Source of the DNA: an uncultured bacterium | GTDB taxonomy: Bacteria; Verrucomicrobiota; Kiritimatiellia; RFP12; UBA1067 | NCBI GenBank assembly: GCA_946401765.1 | Contig: CAMIVJ010000016.1 | Coordinates: 1-16,673 of the forward strand | DNA length: 16,673 bases | Direction: 5' to 3' | Shown here: piece by piece, positions 13,452-16,673 of the stretch | Position numbering within the stretch: the stretch's first letter is position 1 | Layout: each line of letters begins with the position of its first letter | Program-made: the position numbers and the translations under genes | The notes under the pieces: generated by a model | The model's input: only the letters and a program-made list of their open reading frames with translations | What the model was told of the DNA's origin: nothing | Databases searched by the model: none

Positions 13452-14761
13452 AGAAGCACCGCCTCGCCGGATTCATCCCTTGTATTCTCGCCGCCATCGG
13501 CCTCGCCGCTTTCGCATTCGTGCTGCGCTCCGAGACGCTATCATACCGCCGCGCTGTTGAGAAATGGGCCGAACGAGACCTCGCCGCGCGCACGCAGCTC
13601 GCTTCAGAGGCCATCCGCGAGGCGCTCGCAACGGGAGACTTCGCCCGCCTGCGCGCATTCGCGGACGCCAGACGCGCAGACGGCATGCGCCTCACCGTGC
13701 TGACCCGCGCAGGCGGAATGTTCTTCGACTCCGACTCCCGCGCCGTCGGCAACCATGCCTCATGTCCCGAAGTGGCCGCCGCAAGAGAAAAAGGCGAAGG
13801 CACTTCCCTGCGCAAGTCCGAGACATCGTCCTCCATAATGCTCTACTGTGCCCGCTGCGCAGGCGATGAATTCATCGTGCGCCTCGCCCTTCCGTACGAG
13901 ACCGTCGTAGCTCCTTTGCGTGCGAACCGCCCCGTACTCATCTTCGCCGCCCTCGTTGGCGCGTCTGGGATCCTAATGGTGCTCCTCTTCATGTTCCGCC
14001 TCGTGGTGCGATACCGCACGCTCGCACGCGAACGCGAGGCCCAGGAGCGCGCCCTCGCCGAGACGCGCCGCCTCGCCGAGTTCCGCCGCGACTTCATCGC
14101 CAACGTCTCGCACGAAATCAAGACGCCGCTCACGGGAATACTCGGCGCCGTCGACATGCTGGAGACTTCCGGCGACGCCCTCTCCGAAGACGAGCGCCAC
14201 GAGCTCATGAACATGCTGCGCCGCGAATCGACGCGCCTCGACGCGCTCGCGCGCGACATCCTGTCCCTCGCCCGCATCGAGCGCGGCGACGAGACAGGAG
14301 AAAACTCGTTCGCCCCAGCCGACCTAGCCGACGTGCTCTCCTCCGCCGCAGACCGTGTGCGCCCGCGCGCCGAAAAGGCAGGCGTGCGCCTGGTGGTGCA
14401 TCCCGCCGATCCTCTTGTGGCGCAATGCGATTCCCGCCTCATCGAGCAGGCCCTCGTGAACCTTGCCGACAACGCCCTGCGCCACTCCGCCTCCCCAGAC
14501 GTGGAGATGTCGCTATCGCCCTGCGATGGCGGCGCCGTGTTCACCGTCGAAGACCACGGCATCGGCCTCGCCGCGGCAGACCAGGCGCGCATCTTCGAGC
14601 GCTTCTACCGCGTGGACAAGTCGCACAGCCGCGAACAGGGCGGCACCGGTCTTGGCCTCGCGATAGTGAAGCACATCGCCACCCTCCACGGCGGCGACGC
14701 CCAGGTGGAGAGCGAACCCGGCAAGGGCTGCCGCTTCACCCTGCGCATCAAGTGCGGATGA
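13448..14761 (+). CDS. Membrane sensor histidine kinase, PhoR-like
   Basis: A 437-residue kinase, the partner of the preceding regulator. Two membrane helices (about 8-27 and 162-186) enclose an external sensor domain of about 130 residues with three Cys, including a CARC motif (106, 134, 137). After a coiled linker (190-215, Arg/Glu-rich) comes the H-box FIANVSHEIKTPLTG with His222. The ATPase domain has the N-box LVNLADNALRHS (337-347), G1 DHGIG (369-373), the F-box FERFYRVD and G2 GGTGLGLAI (398-406). All catalytic boxes are intact. The Cys motif may bind metal or sense redox (inference). The stop lies 14 bases inside the murI gene on the opposite strand, so no terminator fits between them. 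No phosphate-uptake genes are near, so a phosphate-sensing role is not supported by context. Confidence 0.95.
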   Translation: MKKHRLAGFIPCILAAIGLAAFAFVLRSETLSYRRAVEKWAERDLAARTQLASEAIREALATGDFARLRAFADARRADGMRLTVLTRAGGMFFDSDSRAVGNHASCPEVAAAREKGEGTSLRKSETSSSIMLYCARCAGDEFIVRLALPYETVVAPLRANRPVLIFAALVGASGILMVLLFMFRLVVRYRTLAREREAQERALAETRRLAEFRRDFIANVSHEIKTPLTGILGAVDMLETSGDALSEDERHELMNMLRRESTRLDALARDILSLARIERGDETGENSFAPADLADVLSSAADRVRPRAEKAGVRLVVHPADPLVAQCDSRLIEQALVNLADNALRHSASPDVEMSLSPCDGGAVFTVEDHGIGLAAADQARIFERFYRVDKSHSREQGGTGLGLAIVKHIATLHGGDAQVESEPGKGCRFTLRIKCG

Positions 14762-15464
14762 ACTCGTGGCGCGAGCCGCCCGACTCGTTGAGCGCGCCCC
14801 GCGCGGCAAGAACGCGCTTCACCTGCCGCGCAACCGCCGGCGCGGGATCCACCACCTTGGCGCGTCCCGCCGCAACGCGCGCGATGAGCGGAGCAAGATG
14901 CGGGAAATGCGTACATCCGAGCACCAGATGATCGGCCCCCGCCGCAAGAAGAGGCTCCACCTTCGCCCTCACCTCGGCCTCCGCGGCGGGACCGTCTAGC
15001 TCGCCGCGCTCGACGAGCGCAACAAATGAATCCGCCACGCACGTTATCACCGTAACGCCCTTTGCGAACCGCGCGCACGTCTCGCGGTAGAGCCTCCCGT
15101 TGAACGTGCCTTCCGTCGCGAGCACTCCCACAACGCCGCTCTTCGACTGCAGCGCGGCCGGCTTAACCGCGGGTTCCATGCCAACGAAAGGCACATCAGG
15201 CCATTCGGCCCTCAGCGCGTCTATCGCAGCGGCGGTGGCCGTGTTGCACGCCACAACGACCATCTTGCAGCCCTTCGCGAGAAGCGTGCGCACATGGCCG
15301 CGCGCAAGCTCGCGCACCTCGGCTGGCGGACGGCTTCCATACGGACAGTTCGCCGAGTCGGCAATGTACACCGTGTCCTCCGCCGGGAGAAGCGCCCTCA
15401 CCGCGTCGCGTATGCAGAGTCCGCCCACTCCACTGTCGAAGAATCCTATCGGCGCTGCATTCAT
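14748..15464 (-). CDS. murI: Glutamate racemase
   Basis: A 238-residue Asp/Glu racemase that supplies D-glutamate for peptidoglycan, slightly short compared with the usual 255-285. The N-terminal FFDSGVGGL (8-16) supplies the conserved Asp10 and Ser11. ACNTAT contains catalytic Cys73, and GCTHFP contains catalytic Cys184 and His186; PYGSRP is also typical. Both acid/base cysteines are present, so an active enzyme is expected. It is joined to pflA by an ATGA overlap and lacks its own clear SD, so translation probably depends on coupling. The 3' end overlaps the kinase gene by 14 bases. The last residues (SGGSRHEFIRT) are encoded in the overlap region and may be unconserved. It implies a peptidoglycan-containing cell. 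Confidence 0.96.
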   Translation of the reverse strand: MNAAPIGFFDSGVGGLCIRDAVRALLPAEDTVYIADSANCPYGSRPPAEVRELARGHVRTLLAKGCKMVVVACNTATAAAIDALRAEWPDVPFVGMEPAVKPAALQSKSGVVGVLATEGTFNGRLYRETCARFAKGVTVITCVADSFVALVERGELDGPAAEAEVRAKVEPLLAAGADHLVLGCTHFPHLAPLIARVAAGRAKVVDPAPAVARQVKRVLAARGALNESGGSRHEFIRT

Positions 15465-16180
15465 CCTCTCGCCCCCAGCATATCGCGCGCTCTGACGAGC
15501 TCGTCCTCACTCGGCGGGCGAACATCGCCCAGCGTGTATTCAAGGCCAAGCATGCGCCACTTCTCCTCGCCCATCGAATGGTACGGCAGCACGTCAACGC
15601 GCTCAACGTTGGGAAGCGTTGAAATGAAGTCGCCGAGGCGGCGCAGATCGTCCTCGGAATCCGTCACGCCCGGCACAAGCACATGGCGGATCCACACGCG
15701 CACGCCGAGATCTGCGAGGCGGCGGGCGCAGGCTAGGACGTTCGCGTTGCCCGCGCCGGTGAGCGCGCGGTGCGCGGCGGAATCGATGTGCTTCAAGTCA
15801 AGCAACACCGTGTCGCACGCGGCGAAGAGGCGCGCCTGCACGCTCGATGCAGGATCAAATGGCCCCGCCGCCGTGTCGAGGCAGGTGTTCACGCCCTCGT
15901 CGTGAGCACGTTCGAAAAGCTCCGCCACAAACTCCGCCTGCGCCATCGGCTCGCCGCCGCTCACGGTAATACCGCCCTCTTCGCCCCAGTATGGACGGTA
16001 GCGGAGAGCGCGGGCAAGCACATCCTGCGGCTCGGCTTCGGTCCAGCGCCCTCCCGCCCAGGTGTCGGGGTTGTGGCAGTAGCGGCAGCGGAACGGACAG
16101 CCATGCATGAACACGACGAACCGCACCCCTGGTCCGTCTGCCGCGCCGAAAGTCTCGTACGAATGGACGCGCCCCGTCAT
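15461..16180 (-). CDS. pflA: Pyruvate formate-lyase activating enzyme (radical SAM glycyl-radical activase)
   Basis: A 239-residue radical SAM enzyme of about the E. coli PflA length (246). It uses a 4Fe-4S cluster and S-adenosylmethionine to install the glycyl radical on pyruvate formate-lyase under anaerobic conditions. The N-terminus GRVHSYETFGAADGPGVRF matches PflA closely. The cluster motif is CxxxCxxC (Cys28, Cys32, Cys35, in GCPFRCRYCHNPDTW), and GGITVSGGEP (69-78) is the SAM-binding GGE region. There are no extra ferredoxin-type Cys clusters, which separates it from larger activases of other glycyl-radical enzymes. No pflB is in the window, so the partner must lie elsewhere. It is coupled to the upstream beta-helix-like gene and the downstream murI by ATGA overlaps and has no good SD of its own. 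Confidence 0.94.
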   Translation of the reverse strand: MTGRVHSYETFGAADGPGVRFVVFMHGCPFRCRYCHNPDTWAGGRWTEAEPQDVLARALRYRPYWGEEGGITVSGGEPMAQAEFVAELFERAHDEGVNTCLDTAAGPFDPASSVQARLFAACDTVLLDLKHIDSAAHRALTGAGNANVLACARRLADLGVRVWIRHVLVPGVTDSEDDLRRLGDFISTLPNVERVDVLPYHSMGEEKWRMLGLEYTLGDVRPPSEDELVRARDMLGARG

Positions 16181-16673
16181 GGTTCGCGCACGGACAATGG
16201 ACCAGGCTGCACACGGCCGCCGCTACGCTCAACATAGGCATGCCTCCTGTGCCGATAGCGCGGGGCCACGATGCGAACGTCGCCGTCGTGCACGTAGATC
16301 GGCCCGGAAATCGAGTTGAACGAGTCTAGCGTCACGCGCCCCTTCCCGCGCTGCACAAGCGTGGGCTTCTCCACCCAGAACTGCGAGGCAAGGAACTCGC
16401 TCTCACCGCGGTCGGAAGGCGCAAGCCAGATGCCGGCCTTCTCGACGGACGAAGCGCTGTCGAACGGGACGATCTGCGCAAGAACTGCGTTGAGGCGGCT
16501 TGACGGCGCCTGGTCCACCACCACCCCGCGCGCGCCAGTGTCAGTGCCGTGGATGAAGAGATTCACCTTGTTCCGGCCGTAGAACGCAATGCCATCCCGC
16601 GCCGCATACAGGAACGTGCCCACGATCGTCTCGTCCACGCAGTCGCGGAACACGAACCCCTCCAGATGCTCGC
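16177..16673 (-). CDS. Beta-helix-like protein, C-terminal part only
   Basis: The reading frame is open to the right edge, so the N-terminus is outside the window; about 165 residues are visible. A GTG at 16653 could be read as a start, but in-frame sequence continues before it (EHLEGFVFRDC), so it is probably internal. Successive short strands such as GFVFRDCVDETIVGTFLYA, DGIAFYGRNKVNLFIHGTD and ARGVVVDQAPSSRLNAV look like coils of a right-handed beta-helix or pectate-lyase-like fold. The last 60 residues (from about WVEKPTLVQRGKGRVTL) look like further beta-sheet. The stop overlaps the pflA ATG. A secreted carbohydrate-active or surface role is likely, but the family is not certain. Confidence 0.6.
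   Translation of the reverse strand, partial: EHLEGFVFRDCVDETIVGTFLYAARDGIAFYGRNKVNLFIHGTDTGARGVVVDQAPSSRLNAVLAQIVPFDSASSVEKAGIWLAPSDRGESEFLASQFWVEKPTLVQRGKGRVTLDSFNSISGPIYVHDGDVRIVAPRYRHRRHAYVERSGGRVQPGPLSVREP

Overview
The window is a GC-rich, almost fully coding stretch of a bacterial chromosome. No rRNA, tRNA, CRISPR array, integrase, transposase or phage gene was seen. A PPi-type phosphofructokinase, a pyruvate formate-lyase activase, several secreted proteins (a CE15-like glucuronoyl esterase and two beta-helix proteins) and extensive ATGA gene overlaps fit an anaerobic, polysaccharide-degrading bacterium. My best guess is a member of the PVC group, such as a gut or sediment Kiritimatiellota/Verrucomicrobiota/Lentisphaerota lineage. 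That assignment rests on gene content and composition only and is an inference.

Layout. (A) 1-6653, minus strand, transcribed right to left: a PPi-dependent phosphofructokinase (pfp), a small HAD-fold protein with degraded catalytic motifs, mazG and proS are closely packed. They are followed by a secreted HAD phosphatase and a CE15-type esterase that runs off the left edge. (B) 6755-7216, minus: ribH, with its own strong promoter placed just after the terminator-like hairpin of the next operon. (C) 7363-12611, minus: a four-gene operon-like block containing a secreted GH141-like beta-helix protein, an N-terminally short FecCD-type ABC permease, its ATPase, and a secreted protein of unknown function with a Pro/Ala-rich linker. 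The block starts from an extended -10 promoter so close to the ATG that the message is probably leaderless. (D) 12771-14761, plus: an OmpR/PhoB-type response regulator and a PhoR-like histidine kinase, divergent from block C. (E) 14748-16673, minus: the 3' end of a beta-helix-like gene, then pflA, then murI, each joined to the next by a 4-base ATGA overlap. The murI and kinase genes overlap tail to tail.

How the genes may work together. In block A, ProRS and MazG release pyrophosphate and PFP consumes it to drive glycolysis, so the cluster may couple biosynthetic PPi to sugar catabolism (inference). Block C looks like a glycan or small-molecule acquisition unit: an exported beta-helix protein, a reduced BtuCD/FecCD-like importer without a visible binding protein, and an unrecognised exported protein. 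The divergent two-component system may control it, but the sequence does not show this. The strongest candidates for something new are the reduced importer, the six-codon mini-ORF that links the beta-helix gene to the permease through overlapping stop and start codons, the leaderless start, and the catalytically degraded HAD protein between pfp and mazG.
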